Shown piece by piece: positions 35,748-49,447 of a stretch of 64,000 bases of DNA. The DNA lies in assembly GCA_028386065.3 (NCBI GenBank), contig JAKUCV010003266.1, forward strand, positions 30,165 through 94,164, written 5' to 3'. Source of the DNA: Turnera subulata. Its lineage: Eukaryota; Streptophyta; Magnoliopsida; Malpighiales; Passifloraceae. Every line of letters begins with the position of its first letter. Position 1 is the first letter of the stretch. The translations under genes and the position numbers were made by a program. The notes under the pieces were generated by a model that saw only the letters and a list, made by a program, of their open reading frames with translations, had not been told where the DNA came from and searched no databases.

Positions 35748-37834
35748 GTACTGGGTGGAGTGGGATCTTGTCTCATGCACAATTGTGGAAACATGCACCA
35801 TTCCTGAGAATTGATATTTCAATCGCCATCTGTCGAAATCACTTGTTCACAATATATCGCCTGGATTACAGTATCCCAGGACTGTAATAACTACTACAGG
35901 AGTAAGGTACCTGTATGTGCAAAAAGAAAGGGGAGGAAGCTGTATTTCTGCACTCCCTACTCACTTAAGTAACATGGGGGGGTTACAACTTACAAGTACA
36001 GTACAATACAATAGATTCTAATTCTATGACGAGAAGGAAATTGAATAAAAATTGCGGGTGGGAAAAAGAAATTTATGATCGTACGTACCCACCGAGTGGC
36101 CAACTGAATAAAAGGACATGTTCACATCATAACCACGCAGGGTGGAGTCAATGCCATATATCTACAGGACAAGATATCTGCACTGGACTACATAATGTTC
36201 GAAGGAAAAAAAAAAAAGAAAATCATATCAATGTTTGCATGACAATGAAATCGACCAGTCAACTGCAGTGGTCCATGTGTGTGGCTACTGGCTAAACTAA
36301 CACACGTTACTTACTACTACTACAAACAAATTCCAAAGGATCATCTCACACGAGGAAGGAAGGATTACGCTGAAACCCAGTAGAGACAAATTGTGCAATG
36401 ATGAAAAATTAATGAAGTTGAAACTTTTGTTGCATGGAAGATGAGCTAATAAATTTGCAAACTTGTCTGACAATTAATAGGGTTTATTGCGTCATGTATA
36501 TTCTTTCATTTGGGATTCTTATTCTGTATACATGAGATCAACTGGATTTGAAATCTAGGGTGGTGCTGTGCCCAAAAGTCGCAAACACACGTACAACTAC
36601 TACCATTTGTAGTTCATTTTTCTCTCTTCTTTCTTTTAACCACAAGATTCCGGACAACAAAAAATTATCACTCAGTAAAGCCAAAAAAGAAAATCAGTAA
36701 GATGCTCTTATACTACCAATACCATCTTTATAGTACGTCAGCACCCACGTGACAAGACAAGAGTAACCCTTTGCACGCGTGTGGACATAAAAAGAAATGA
36801 GAAGAGACAAAAGGGTAAGCCTAAAAGAAAAAGTGAAAGCCTTGAATGAATGATATTAAAGGCATGGCAAGTTCACCAACTTTTTCATTTAAGCCACCAG
36901 TTCAGAAAGCAAAAAACTTTTTAAGCGTTATTCTTTCTCTCCATTTCTACTAGTACTACTTTGCCCGTTTGATAATTCCAAAGCCGATAATTAGATTTAG
37001 AGGTACTACTGCTGGGCAAGGCACATGAAAGAAATAAAAAGTTTAAGAACTACACAGCAATACCTAGTGTTTAAAGTCAACAAAAGAATGAGTTGCAGGC
37101 TTGCAGCAGCTTTGCCCAGCTGATTTTTTTTTCTCCCAGAAGGCATGCTTGTTAATTATTTCAGCTTCAGTATCACCACCCCCCTTCCTTGCACATGAGT
37201 TACAATATAAAACATACCCAGAGTTCTGCTCCAAGATAATAAATAACATGCAAAAGAAGACCTAAAATATCACAGGGATGCATATTAATAACGTGACAAA
37301 TACATACTATATAGTTCTGCTATAGTCTGTGGTCCAACACACCACCTACAAAAGGGGTAACAAGTAGCAAAGAGGAACCCTACTCGGATTAGTCCGACTG
37401 TCCAATATGTATGTAATATGCATTTTTTCTGTTAGTAGTATCGTATTGATGATGATAGCGATCTTCTTGATGAGATTCTCTACAAAACTACCATTCAGTG
37501 CAGGTATAATTTGGGCTATACATCTACATGACCTTTCTTCCTTGTATGTGCTTCTCTATTTTTCTGCATAGACAAACAAAAAACACCCTAGTGTCATAAG
37601 AATCATTTGACACAACAATGTCACAACCAACAACAAATTTCAGACACAAGTTGATTCTTACCCTAGCAAAGTCAATCTCCCTGGCCACACTAACTTTTAT
37701 TACCTACATCAAATATAGCTTCCCTGTCAAAATAAAGCACCAGTGGCAAAAATTCCCATCAAATAAAATTGACCACCATCTATAGACACTATAGCAAAGC
37801 AAGAACGTACCTCTGGCATACAGATGATACAAAA
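35747..37834. other. Intergenic DNA and 3' UTR of the CCCH gene
   Basis: No gene is seen. The region just below 37834 should be the 3' UTR of the minus-strand gene. CCACGTGAC at about 36,748 is a G-box-like word. Confidence 0.5.
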
Positions 37835-40800
37835 CTAACAAGACGCCATGTCGCAGGTAGAAGCAACGGGCATTGATGAATTATTTTCAGAAGATGAGGC
37901 GGTGGGGAAGTTAATGCTTTCAACATTGGTAGTAACACCAAACACCACGCTTTCTTTACCTTCAATGGAAGCAGACAAATCGAGGTTTTGATCTCCAGAT
38001 GCTTTTGTAGGAGATGCAAGGATGTTATTGACATGCTCTACGTTGTTCCCATGACTTGCAAAACAAAGCAGAAAATCAGAAAATGCAGACGAAAGATAAT
38101 CCAAATGACCAAAGTCCCTAATGCCAGTAAGTTCCCGAATGAAATTACAGTGTAGTATCCTGTTTTAAACATGAAAAGTCATACCAGTCAGACAAACTCT
38201 CCTTGCCATTGATGCTATCATATTTCTCAAAGCATGCTGCATTCACTTCATGCTGAAGGTTCTCTTCAGTAGCATCAATATTGGCAGACACAACAGCAGC
38301 AGAGCCACCAGCATTGCCATCTATAAAAGATAATAATTGTAATTAAGAAAAAAATAAGGATTATTTTTTTATAGTAGGAAGCAGATATCAAATTTAAAAC
38401 CACCCACAATTGACAAACTAACCTTCTGGGCTCTCATTCTGACCATCAGAAGTCAGAAGGACATTTTGATTAGCAGTAATATGCAAGGAAATGGGAGAAC
38501 CAACAGACAAGCTCCGCTGATGACGAGGAGGAATAAAATCTCCCCTAATGTCTGGAAGTTGCAGATTAATCAATCTCCTCCCTTGAAGTTCAATGGCTTG
38601 CTGTAGCTCAGCCTGCTCCTCCAATTTCCGTCTTAGTATCATCTCATGTGTGTTATAAAGCATTCTTGTTCCTGCATAAAATGGAAAACAAAACAATAAA
38701 GAAAATGCCCAGAGTCTGTATATGATCTGGCAGAGAAGTAGAGAAAAACACAAGAAATGTCAAAAACTCAGAAGCAAAAATGCCTGTTTCTAGGATATTA
38801 TTGGCCTACCAATGTGAAAATCATATAGCTCTCTCGGATCAACCCCAGATGGGCCTGAGCTGGGTGAAAAATTCCCCCTCTCTAGTAGCTGTTGTGCCCT
38901 GCTTTCACTCCATGGAAACAATTTAGACAAACCCAAAGAGTGGATGAAAAGAAGAAAAAAGGAAGAATGAAGAACAGCAAAAAGTTGCGTACTTGTTTAC
39001 GACTTTTCCTTTTTCCTTGTATGGTTTGACAAGCACACGCGAATCGCAGATAAAATGAGGGTTTCCCCTTGCCAAAATAAGTTTCACAGTCTCAGGGAGA
39101 ACAAATGTGACAAACCCAAACATTCGCTTCTGCTGGTATGGAATCCTGACATCTTGAACCGGCCCAAAAGCACTTCAAAGATATAAAAAGAACTAACTTC
39201 ATTACAAAATTCAACGGTGGCTTCAATGGGTGAGAACAAACAGGATATAGCACCATTTCCTTCTAGCTTTCATCAAAATCATCATTCCAAAAATCCTAAA
39301 AAGATGACCTTTAATAAATAATGTAACACAATTTCACTCTACAGTTTCTTCACGACACTAAAACTAACTCAAGCTCAAGTTTCTTTTCAACAAGACTGAC
39401 AACAAAAACTTCTGGCAACAGAATTTTGAAACTACGTTTAGTAGCCTAGTATGTGACAACAAAATATAGAGAACACTTGGACTATAGTCCAAAACTCCAA
39501 GTAGCATATTTTGGAATAATGAATGATCACAATGATAATGGTGGTAGAGATGATTTTAGACAATGGAAGGTAGCATTGATTTATCAGCAATCCTTTCAAA
39601 AGCACAAGTGTCATTTTATGCAGCAGCAGATATATCCTTCAGATAGAAACTTTTTTGAAGTATTTCTAGCTCTAATAAGAGAGCTCCGACAACTACAGAT
39701 CAAAGCTCATGCAACCAATAAGTAACAACTAGAAATCCAAGTTTTCCAAACGCACATCATGTTGATCATGGCAATGCAATGCAAGGTGGACGACTTAATG
39801 CTTATTTAAGTCACTCAAGCATTTAAATCCTTGATTAACATGGATAAACATAGACTTATAAAGACTATAAAAATGACGATTGGTTGGAAGGAAAAACGAA
39901 TGAATCTTGAAACTGTTAAGTTTACCTGAAATAGTTGGAGACATCTTCATCTTTGAAAGAACTATCAGCAGGGAATGTCAAGTAGATCTGTCTGGAAGCT
40001 GAGTTTGCCTTCTCAGCCATACCCATTGGCAATAGGTCATTCCTTTCAGGATAGAACCGGCCAAACCTATGAAATTCATCACCTGCCATTGCTGCTGCTG
40101 CCCCTAATCTGCAATGCATTAAAACCAAAAATTAGCACTGCGAGACAATCTATTTGCAAACCCAATCGGCAGGCATGTCATTCCGTAGAGAAGTACAAAC
40201 TTCTGTCCAATTAAACTCTAATGCTCACAAAAATTAGCTTGCACGACCAGAACACCACAAATATCCACCATCTAAGAAACAGAAACCAACAGATTTACTG
40301 CTACAACATGCATAGGAAAAATCTTTGTAAGACAATGAAAAGAGCCACAAGAAAAATGCTTGAGGTAAGTTTTACCTCTGTTGTTCACTCTGTTGCTGCA
40401 GTAGAAAATTCATGTACTTGCTGTAAGCCAATCTTTGCTGCTGCTGCTGCTGCTGTTGCTGTTGGGCCTTGATTCTCATCATTTCTTCATGCTGGTGCAT
40501 GAAAAGCTCCTCCATTTCCCTAGGAGAACCCACAATGGCACCTGGACCATTAAGTTCAACCAAATTGTCTCCACCAAAATCCCCATGGACAAACTTGCAA
40601 TTGTCCCCATTCTTGCAAAACCCTCTCGCGAAGTACAAACATGGCTTATACCCACCAACAAAAGGTCCGTCCTCGGCCCCAAAACAAGCATCACTCTCCG
40701 AGAATCTCCTCCTGTGCAAATGGTTATCACCATTTGCCACTGGAAAGCCACCAAACTGAAGCCCGGGATCCCCAAAGTCTTCAACTTTAGAAGTGGAATC

Positions 40801-41367
40801 ATCTAGGAAGGAGAGATACTCGTCTAGTTGATTCTCATCAAGTAAATCACCGCCATTATTACTGGAATCACCCCCAACATCACCCCCATTCTTCATAAAT
40901 GGAGGCACCAAAGAAGACCCAGCGCGTATATTATCATACGAGAGGAAAGGGCTAGCCTTTGGACTAATAGAAATGCTGGTACTGTTACTCTGCGGCACCC
41001 CAGGAATTGGCCATGGGCGAGGGGATGGGTGTTTAGGGTAATCAGCAAAAGAGCCGTTCCCAGTGATTCTCGGGGAGGCCTGTGAGAAAGGGTTGCTAAT
41101 ATTGTTGGGTCTTGATATGGGGTTGAGTGGCGGCGAGGGGGAAGAAGGAGCAGAGAGTGTAGAGAAGGTGTTTGAAGAAAGTCCCAAGTAGTTTTTGGCC
41201 TTAATAATCACAGTCTGCAAAAGGGTTTCAGGGCCAAAAGCCAAACGCTGCAAATCCCTCTGGCTAAGGTCCTGAATGAGGATATAGCCCATGATTCTTG
41301 AGGCGTTTTCTGGGTCTGTGCTCTTAATCTTGGACAAGAGTATGTTTGTTACCTCGTAGGGATCCAT
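37835..41367 (-). CDS. CCCH zinc finger and RRM RNA-binding protein, seven exons
   Basis: Exons in transcript order: 41367-40376, 40108-39926, 39172-38993, 38898-38810, 38671-38423, 38320-38185 and 38054-37835. They sum to 2049 bases, 682 residues plus stop, in one frame. Residues 1-60 are the conserved N-terminal helix region of this plant family ([14 protein letters not shown]). Residues 70-235 are Ser/Pro/Asn-rich. A CCCH finger with C-x7-C-x5-C-x3-H spacing is formed by C243, C251, C257 and H261. A run of ten Gln lies just before exon 1 ends. An RRM at about 371-450 has RNP2-like IYLTFP and RNP1-like RMFGFVTF. The C-terminal third is low-complexity. The architecture matches the Arabidopsis C3H46/C3H53 group (from memory). 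It should bind RNA; target and role are unknown. The 5' splice choice of exon 4 has an alternative three bases earlier that swaps K-A for N-R-A. Confidence 0.94.
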
Positions 41368-42389
41368 GGGGGAAGAGGAGAAGGGGTTTTGGCACCTGCT
41401 TCTTCACTTCTGGGTGGTTTGGTTTGGTTTGGTTTTCAAGTGTGTGTTTCACTTCTAGAGAGACAGGGACAGAAAGACAAAAGGATTTGTGTGGGTGCCG
41501 GGTGGGTTTGTGTTTTTTTTTTTCTTTTTTTTTTGTTGTTTTGCAGGGTTCTTTTTTTCTCTCTTTTTTTTTCTCTCTTTTTTTTTTTTCTAATATGGGC
41601 AAATAAATAGATAACAGGCAGCAGATTTTAGGGATAGGGTTTTGAAGTGGAACTAGCGGGCTTGATGCTATTGCTAGGCCACTCTTTCTCACTCTGGTCT
41701 ATTTTCTAGTCCCTTTTAACATCCCTGGTTTTTGGTTAGATTAGATTTAGTGCTTCTGTTTTTGGGGCCCTCTACCCTACTATACTACTAGTGTCTCATG
41801 GAAAATTGCGTAGTAGTTGTGATTGCCCAACTGGAGGAGACTGGAGGGTTTGGTTAGGAAAATTATTACTCCCTTTGTACGATGGGGGGAAGACGCTCCA
41901 ACCGATGAAATTGCACTTACAGTCGTGTATTTGTCAAATTTTACTAAAGAACACAGCAAGAAATTGAAAGAATACTCACCTTTTCCCCCCGGCAAATGGC
42001 AAAAACAGCCACGAAATGTGTTAAGTTACCAAACTACCATTATTTCCTTTGCCCATTTTTGCTCCTCCCTAAATAAGAGCACCCCATTACTACCGGTACC
42101 TTATAAGTTAAGTGGTACTTTTCGTACAAAGTAAATTTAAATGGTACTGCCAACTTGTAGCTCAAATGGTATTTTTAGAAGTATTAAACGCCCAAAATGA
42201 GTGAGAGGAGAGTGAGGACGTAACGCTGAAGATCTTTAATTCAAGGCACACTAATCTCCCACCATTCCAGGCTACTACAGTGACTCCTACCATGATCAAC
42301 AAGTACTTCAAAACCAAACATACAAATTTGAAATTTTGTTGGTAAACTTATCCAAGATCATATTAAAGTCATCCTCTATAAGTTTTTAG
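41368..42389. other. 5' leader of the CCCH gene and intergenic DNA
   Basis: Pyrimidine/poly-T runs at 41,512-41,590 (A/G-rich on the coding strand) probably belong to the 5' leader. The rest shows no gene. Confidence 0.5.
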
Positions 42390-42580
42390 TTTTTTTTGTT
42401 ACGGCCTTTGGTATCTGGAACTTTGCCTCAACTAATCCTAATTTGATCCGAGTCATGCACCTAATTATGAACTATGGTGGGCGAGTCTTCCCGTGGAGAT
42501 TTTTTGCATATTCGGAAACTCGAACCGAAGATCTCACTTAAACGGAACTAAATTGCTTATTACTTGGACCAACCCATATT
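42390..42580 (-). mobile_element. Diverged SINE, minus strand
   Basis: The segment aligns end to end with the SINE at 60992-61203 in the same orientation. Shared blocks are GGTGGGYGAGTCT, TTTTTTGCATA, a CGAACC/CAAATCC tRNA B-box-like word, CTTTAGCGGAAC/CTTAAACGGAAC and CTTGRACYAACC. It has an eight-T run at the expected 3' tail end. It is more decayed and no target duplication is evident. Confidence 0.7.
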
Positions 42581-42835
42581 AATTTTTGTACCTTTTCTTT
42601 CCCAAAAAAACATAATATATTAAATAAAAAGAGGCATACTGTTCACAACATTATAACAGAATTACATCTGAAGACATAGACAACAAAACATAGTTATTTT
42701 TTTAGCTTTTTTTTCTCCACTGCAATTCATAACTTGAATGGATTGCAACTGTAGCTTTTTTTTTTTTTCCACTTGCTATTGATAGTTTGAACGTATTGCG
42801 ACTACGAAAAACAATAAATTACTCGTTACGTAAAT

Positions 42836-45213
42836 TGTCACGCCCCCGCCTAAGCATGACCGGCCAGGCACCGTGTGCACCCACACCGTGCCACAAGGCA
42901 CCCCAAGGCCTATACTCGAACACATAGAAGCTAATCGCCTTTGCCTAGCGGGTTACTAACCAAAGCACGAGCGCAGCGTAAATGGAAGCAAAACAACATT
43001 CGCAAAGGCAACAGAAAATACTAATTATATAGACTCATTTATTAAGTCATATCCTCTAATGTTATAAAATTCTTGCTACAAGGGGCACAAGCACTTATAA
43101 TCCAAATTATAACCTCTTAGCAAATTATTACAGTTTAACAACCAATTAAATGACCATCCCGGCTATACCCATCGACCTACTGCTCGTACACTCAATCTCG
43201 CACCTGCAAGACAAGAGGAGGAGGGGGGTGAGTATAAAACTCAGTAAGCAAATGTGCACACAAGCAATAACCACCCAAAGCATGCAATGCACAGCAAACG
43301 TGCCACTAATCAGCAAGGTAACCAATCCTCCGTGATCAGGCCCACGGGTAAGCCAAGTGATGTACTCCGGGCCTACTTGCATGTCTTGGCAGCCCTGCAC
43401 ACATGCAAAACCGAATCCCACAGCCCCACGTACGAGGCATAACCGAATAGCCAACAATGTGCATATGGCTTGCTACCGAGGCACACACAGCGCCCTTCGT
43501 AGCACCACCCTTTGGCCAAGCGGATCCCACACCGCAATGACCCAACCTGTCAATAATACCAAGCGGGAAATATCCTCCGCAAGGTTCCATAACCTGTCAT
43601 GTGGCGCACATCTCAAGTTCCCACCAACCTCACGGTACGTAAAAGCCCCGCTTGCACTACCCACATGATCCATTGGCCAACGATCTCCATGAATACAATA
43701 ATGCAAATACAAATGATGCACAGCCCCTTAGGCACAACCAGCAAGCCAACCATAAGTCAATAATCAATAACACATGCACCAGAGGTGGTAATAGCAAGCC
43801 AACCAAGCAATTGGGCCATCTGTCCAGCAAGCACACATTAGCAACTATCACAAGTGCGCATCACCTACTTACCTAGCATTTTAGCACAGCCATACCAATC
43901 ATTCCCTCCCTTTGGAGCCCTTGGGCATCCTGGGATCATAAGCCCCTGTCACAAACATATAAAGTCACATCATAACCCAAGCACAACAAGCATAGCATGT
44001 AAACCACAATCTAATTACTCAACACTTATCTATCCCCAATTCGGGTAGAAGCTGCCCTGCACCAGCAGTGACTTCAACCCGAAATACAAAACCCTTAAAG
44101 TCAGAACCAGCTTCGGGCCTCAACATAAGAGTTCTAGATCTGCCTCTTATCTTTCCATAGCCACCAAGAACACCAAATTTGAAGCCGTCTAACTCTAGTT
44201 ATGGCTCCTACATCTACTTGGGGTCAAGCAGCTGGACTGCTGCAGACTAGTCCATTTGGAGAGAGCATAACTCGCATAGTGCAGCTCCAAAATCCACAAC
44301 ACCGGTGCGATATGAAAGCTAGGGATGTTAGCTAACCATAGGATTTAGTTTCACTCAATTCCAACCAGTAGTTTGGCCGGAATTCTCATTTTAGTGGCCA
44401 GGGGTCTGTCTGGCCGAGAGCAGAACCCCTAGGCTCACCTCTCCTCCTTTCCCCTCTTTTCTCTCTTTCTCTCTCTCTCTCTCACACCTATCACGATTTA
44501 GTTCTGATCAGAATGAGTGAGAAGTGCCTGGTTTCACCCCTTAAGTGATGGTAAGTAGGTGACTAAGCACCTACTTGCCACACTTGCCAACTTGGTGCCA
44601 CTTGCACCAAGTTGGTGCCACCTCATGCTTGTTTCTCATCCAATTAGTTTGTGGCAACCAACCTGCTAGATTGCACACCCAAACCATCAGCAGCTTATTT
44701 CCGAGCCACACGTCTCATTCTGATTGGTCGGTTTGGCCAGTTATGTATTTACCCTCATCGAGCCCAATTGTGCACCGACGGGGCACCCCGGTGCCCCGTT
44801 GTGCACCATTTGTGCCAACCCGAGCCAACAGGTATCTCATTTGGGCAATTGTGCCTCCATTGCACCAATTGCACCTAATTAATATGTTCCTAACATAATC
44901 CATCACTTTATCGACTGATTAATAAAGTCGAGCACTCGGTATCCCCTAAATAGGTCAACCGTGCCATCGGGTCACCACGAACCCATTTGTGCACATTAGG
45001 CCAAGCCAATGCGTACCATTGTCCTCAATCCACTACTAGCACGTGTTACTGATCCAAAACCCATAGTATCATGTACACATCAAATGTGAGCATCACGCAC
45101 AAGATACCGAATACACGATCCAACTAACAAGAATATCCTCAAAGGACAAGTAACACCTGGCTCTCATCAAACAAGTATCCCCCTAGGTACCTAGGTGTAC
45201 CCGGGGTATCACA
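42836..45213 (+). mobile_element. Solo LTR D, 2378 bp, target duplication TAAAT/TAGAT
   Basis: It begins TGTCACGCCCCCGCCTAAGC and ends ACCCGGGGTATCACA. The flanks are TAAAT at 42831-42835 and TAGAT at 45214-45218, matching at 4 of 5 positions. Inside is the GAGGGGGGTGAGTATAAAAC block, a possible relative of the GAGGGGTGAGT block in LTRs A-C, and a (CT)n run near 44,465-44,485. No internal coding region is present. It appears to be a different family of the same general type. Confidence 0.8.
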
Positions 45214-45218
45214 TAGAT

Positions 45219-45628
45219 CTTCTTTTTTTCTTTGGTGGAGAATTGAAACTTTATATCATTGTACAATGGCCATAGATAATTGGAAAAGATAACTCTAATC
45301 AAAGATAATACAATAAAAACAAAATAAAGTATAATACATTTTTTGGTGCAGCTTATAGTTCAAATATGTGTATTTATAAAATATAATACTTTTCTTGGTA
45401 CTCCATTTGTGAGTCGTCCATTAATGACCACTATACTGCCATTTTATCCAACCACCGGGGAACTATGGCTCGTTCATCATGGGACTTTTTATTATTACAA
45501 ATATAGTCGGGGGAGTAGAGCAAAAGACTGTTTGATCCCAAAACAAGGGCATTCAAATGCATATAATATAAACAAGTTCTAGTTAACCAGCTATCAAATT
45601 TAGGTAACAACAATAACATCATGTGGAT
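45219..45628. other. AT-rich intergenic stretch
   Basis: No gene is recognised. This is a short stretch between solo LTR D and the copia-type element. Confidence 0.5.
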
Positions 45629-45633
45629 ATGAC

Positions 45634-45876
45634 TAAATGGTAATATTATAAATGGTAATATTGCAAATCAAATTGATTGCAATAGTTTTGGATAATCAAT
45701 TTGACAAGAGAAAATCTTGTACAATGAAGCTAGGAGACAATTAAGGACAATTAATAGGAAAGATTTGTGAGATCAAATTGTTTTTACGTTGTAATATACA
45801 AATTGTTTGTAAGTACAAATGCCTATATAAGTCAATAGAACCCCACTCATTGTGGTGTTCATTTTAAATTTTTTCA
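45634..45876 (+). repeat. 5' LTR of the decayed copia element
   Basis: It starts TAAATGGTAATATTAT, possibly a mutated TG end, and ends TTTTTTCA. A TATATAA box lies at 45824-45830. It aligns with the 3' LTR over its whole length, with substitutions and indels. Confidence 0.88.
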
Positions 45877-46098
45877 TGCCAAGGGTTTGCTTTCTTAATA
45901 GACTTTTTTTTTTTTTTTCATGTACTTTTTCTAATCCTCATGGAGATTCTCCATTATCCTATATACAAATACCTTGTCTAAAAACTCGTAATTTTGTAGG
46001 TATTCTAGACCCATCTGTTTTAGTCTTGAAGTGCCATTTGGCATACTGCACAATCCTGTCTAAGTATTATCCAGCAATCCTTTTTTGCTATTCACCTA

Positions 46099-46383
46099 CT
46101 CCCTCTGTCCCTCAATGTAAGTCGTTTAAGGATTTTGCACAACCCTTAAGAAAAGTATTTAATGAGCCTAATCCCATCAAATTTTATTGTGTAGATTACC
46201 AACCTACCATTTCTATTATCCCAACAACAAAACTTAAATAAAATATAAAGTCTAAAACAACTAATTTAATGCAAAGATGAACATTGAAAAAATTAATTTA
46301 ATGCTTTTTGAAATTTTAAAACGACTTATATTGTGAAACAAAATACAAAACCTAAAATGACTTACATTGAGGGACAGAGGGAG
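46099..46383 (+). mobile_element. Stowaway-type MITE, 285 bp
   Basis: The left end is CTCCCTCTGTCCCTCAATGT and the right end is its inverted copy. Terminal repeats continue for about 26 bases with one mismatch near the inner end. TA flanks both sides (46097-46098 and 46384-46385), the Tc1/mariner target duplication. It is AT-rich inside and non-coding. Confidence 0.95.
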
Positions 46384-46424
46384 TACATGATAAGGCATGG
46401 TATCTCGTTACAGCTTCCACTCAT

Positions 46425-47300
46425 ATGACTTGTAATGAAGGTATACTTATAAATCTAAGACTTTATATAGGTATGGATAAAGTATGTATTGATGGTACTT
46501 TATCGTCAATCGCTACTATAGGTAATACTAAATTAATAACTCCAACAACATCTTACTCTTTAAATATAGTTCTCTATATTCCTTCACTTTGTAAAAAATT
46601 ATTGATTCGGCAATATTGTCGAGAAAATATTGTGTAGCTGAATTTACTAACACTGGTTTTTCTTTGAAGGATCGGAAGAAACACAACTTTTTCAAAGCTA
46701 TAGCAATGGCCCATTATATCCTCTCAATCCTAGTTCCTGCACTAAAGGTTTACCTTCCTCTGGTCACTCTTTGTTCGTTGTTCGCCAAGACCCTCAAGTT
46801 TGGCATCGTTGTTTAGCTCATAAAAATAATCAAGTCTCGTCTTTTTAAACTCATAACAATTTAGTAACTAGAGCTAAAAGTACTGCTCGTCCATTTTTAT
46901 GTCATGCATGTGAACTCATAAAACATCGTAAATTATCTTTTAATAATTTAATTTTTCAAATATTTTTTCTTTTAAGCTTATTCACAGTGATGTTTGGAAA
47001 TCACCATTACCTTCTCATTTATGTTAAAATCATGTGTCTTTTCTTGATGACTATATAAAATATTCTTATATCTACCCTCTCAGCCAAAAGTTTGAAGTAT
47101 TTTTAGCATTTCAACTTTTTCAAGATCCACAATTAATTTGGGGAGTCATCAAATCTTTTCAATCGGAAGGAAGGAGAGGATACGTTAACAAGGCTTTTAC
47201 TTTACTATTTAATTTTTTAGATATTATTCATCGTATCCCTTACCCTCACACGCCTAAACAAGAATGGCATTGTCAAATGCAAACATCACCACCTTCTTGA
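46425..47300 (+). pseudogene. Copia protease-end, gag-preintegrase and integrase remnant
   Basis: Three short frames carry family words: MTCNEGILINLRLYIG and SLNIVLYIPSLCKKL (46425-46637), an LVWHRCLAHKN-like block near 46,800, and FLDDYIKYSYIYPLSQKFEVFLAF followed by PHTPKQEW (47034-47300). Stops and frameshifts separate them. Confidence 0.85.
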
Positions 47301-47444
47301 TGGCACGGACACTCTTCTCTTTCAAGTAGGTCTTTTACCACAATTTTGGTTCGAAATACTAAACTTTGCCTGATATATCATAAATCGACAACCTATTCTC
47401 GACAAATACTCTTTAATTCCATTTTACCTATTATATAAAAAGAT

Positions 47445-48420
47445 TGTTGGGTTATGTTAATTAACATGTATAATTAGTGCTTAATTAATTGGTCAATTAA
47501 TATTAATTGGTCAATTAATATTAATTGGTAATTTAGCTTAATTACTTAACCATGGGTTTAAATAATTTTCATTATGACAAACTATGGCTAATGAATGGTT
47601 ATGATTATTTTATTCCACTCTCTAAATACCTAAATCATACATGTAATCTGATATTTAGGAATTGAAGTTAGTGGAGTAGGTGTAAGAGCAAATGGAGTAG
47701 GGCTTATTGGAAAAGCATGCTTGATAGGTCACTTTCATGGTTGTTGGACCACCTACCTTGTCTTTGGCGACCCTGAACTTAGGAGTCACTTGTTAGAGCA
47801 GTTCCCATGCTTTATAAACCTAATATCCAACTCATTTCGACTCCGTCGGTATTTGATTAAATGTCTGGAAAGCTCTCTCGACGGATCAATTCGATTCAGT
47901 CCAACCTAAAAAGCATGTGTCCACCAGCTGGAAAAAGGAGATATAAGCGTTCTGGCACCGACGATGCCAGGTCTTGAGGTAGCTGATGGTGACAGCTAGC
48001 TGTTGGATGTGGAGGCTCCTGCTTCCCCAGACTCTATAAAATGATGCAAGACTGAAGGGCTCGATTTAGTGTTGCTGTTGTGAAATTCTGAGATTAAGAA
48101 AGCTGAGTTATACTTGCAAGTCTCATATTGAGACGGATTTGAGTGAAATCTTGAAGGCTAAAGTGTTGAGTTTATTTGTACATCTTCTTGACTTGGTTAT
48201 TGAAGATTTTTTTATTATGAGAGTTAAACACATCTTAGCAGGGACATGGGATTAGTTTCACTTAGGTGGGAATCAGCAAATTGAGGAGGTTTGTGGTGAG
48301 TCACAGGTTTGAGTTTAGCCTAGGAAAAGCTTGTAAAAGGTTGTGGTTAAACTCAAAAAAGCTAAAGTATAGTGAAGGTTAGAAATCTCAAGATGTACTC
48401 CTTGAGTAGTGGATGTAGTC
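47445..48420 (+). mobile_element. Nested LTR-like fragment of another copia element
   Basis: This piece separates the integrase and reverse transcriptase remains. It begins TGTTGGGTTATGTTAATTAA. Its right part resembles the transcribed portion of copia LTRs (GATTTGAGTGAAATCTTGAA, CTCCTTGAGTAGTGGATGTA). An 18-bp direct duplication lies at 47491-47526. The right boundary and target duplication are unresolved. Confidence 0.5.
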
Positions 48421-48424
48421 CTTA

Positions 48425-49447
48425 ATGGTTATGTTTGTTTATAACACTAATGATGTTCATTTGATTCTCTTTCTTTATGTAGATGTTATTATTTTCACAG
48501 GTAATTCCACTCCTACGATGCAAGATGTCCTCATGCGACTTCAAATCGAATTTGCAATGACTAATTTGGGACCTCCCAAATATTTCTTCTGGAGTGGAGG
48601 CTATTCGCACCAAGCATGGACTTGATCTCAGTCAGTGCAACTATATTTTTGAATTGTTAGCTCGTGCCTCCCTCACTACTAGTAAACCAATCAAAACGCC
48701 TTCCTCTCCAAAGGCTCAATTGAGTATCTATGCTAGCCAACCTCTTATAGATCCTACCACCTACCGCAGTCTTGTGGGTGGCCTTTAATATCTCTCTCTT
48801 ACTCATTTTAATATTGCTTATACAGTTGGGCAAGTCTCTCAGTTCATGCATTTGCCTCACGAGCCGCACTTTCAAGTTGTTAAGCGCATCCTGTGCTATC
48901 TCAAAAGAGCAATGGACAAAGGCATCTATCTTCATCCTCAAACACAACTCTCCACACTTGCTTATTTTTATTCTGATTGGGCGGGTTGTCAAGACACACG
49001 TCGTTCAATTACAAGCTACTGTTGCTACTTGGGAACCAATCTTATATATTGGCCCTCCAAGAAACAAATAGTGATATCCCACTCACTGTTGAGGTTAAAT
49101 ACAAAGCTTGTGCATCAACAGTTGTTGAACTTCTTTGGTTACATGAATATTTCGTGAGCTACACATCTTCATTCCAAAGCAGACCATCATCTATTGTGAT
49201 AATATCAATACTACATATATGGTTGTAAATCCAGTCAAACATCGCCGAACCAAGCACATTGACATTGACTTGCACTTAGTAAGGGAACAGGTCGTCAATG
49301 GATACTTATGTGTCCTTCATGTCTCATCCGACCATCAAGTTGTAGAGGTTTTGACCAAGAGCCTCAACACCACCAAAATTGATGGTTTCCGGTCCAATCT
49401 GAGTATTCGTGCCCCTCCCACCCTTCTTGAGCATCTTGAGAGTGGCG
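48425..49447 (+). pseudogene. Copia reverse transcriptase and RNase H remnant
   Basis: Words in order are LILFLYVDVIIFTGN, LDLSQCNYIFELL, TTYRSLVGG, FQVVKRILCYLK, YSDWAGCQDTRRSI and HIDIDLHLVREQV. At least two frameshifts and one stop lie within 1 kb. Confidence 0.9.

Noticed and set aside
39453..39725. 90-codon plus-strand frame
   Set aside because: It lies inside an intron of the CCCH gene, has AT-rich composition, and resembles nothing known.
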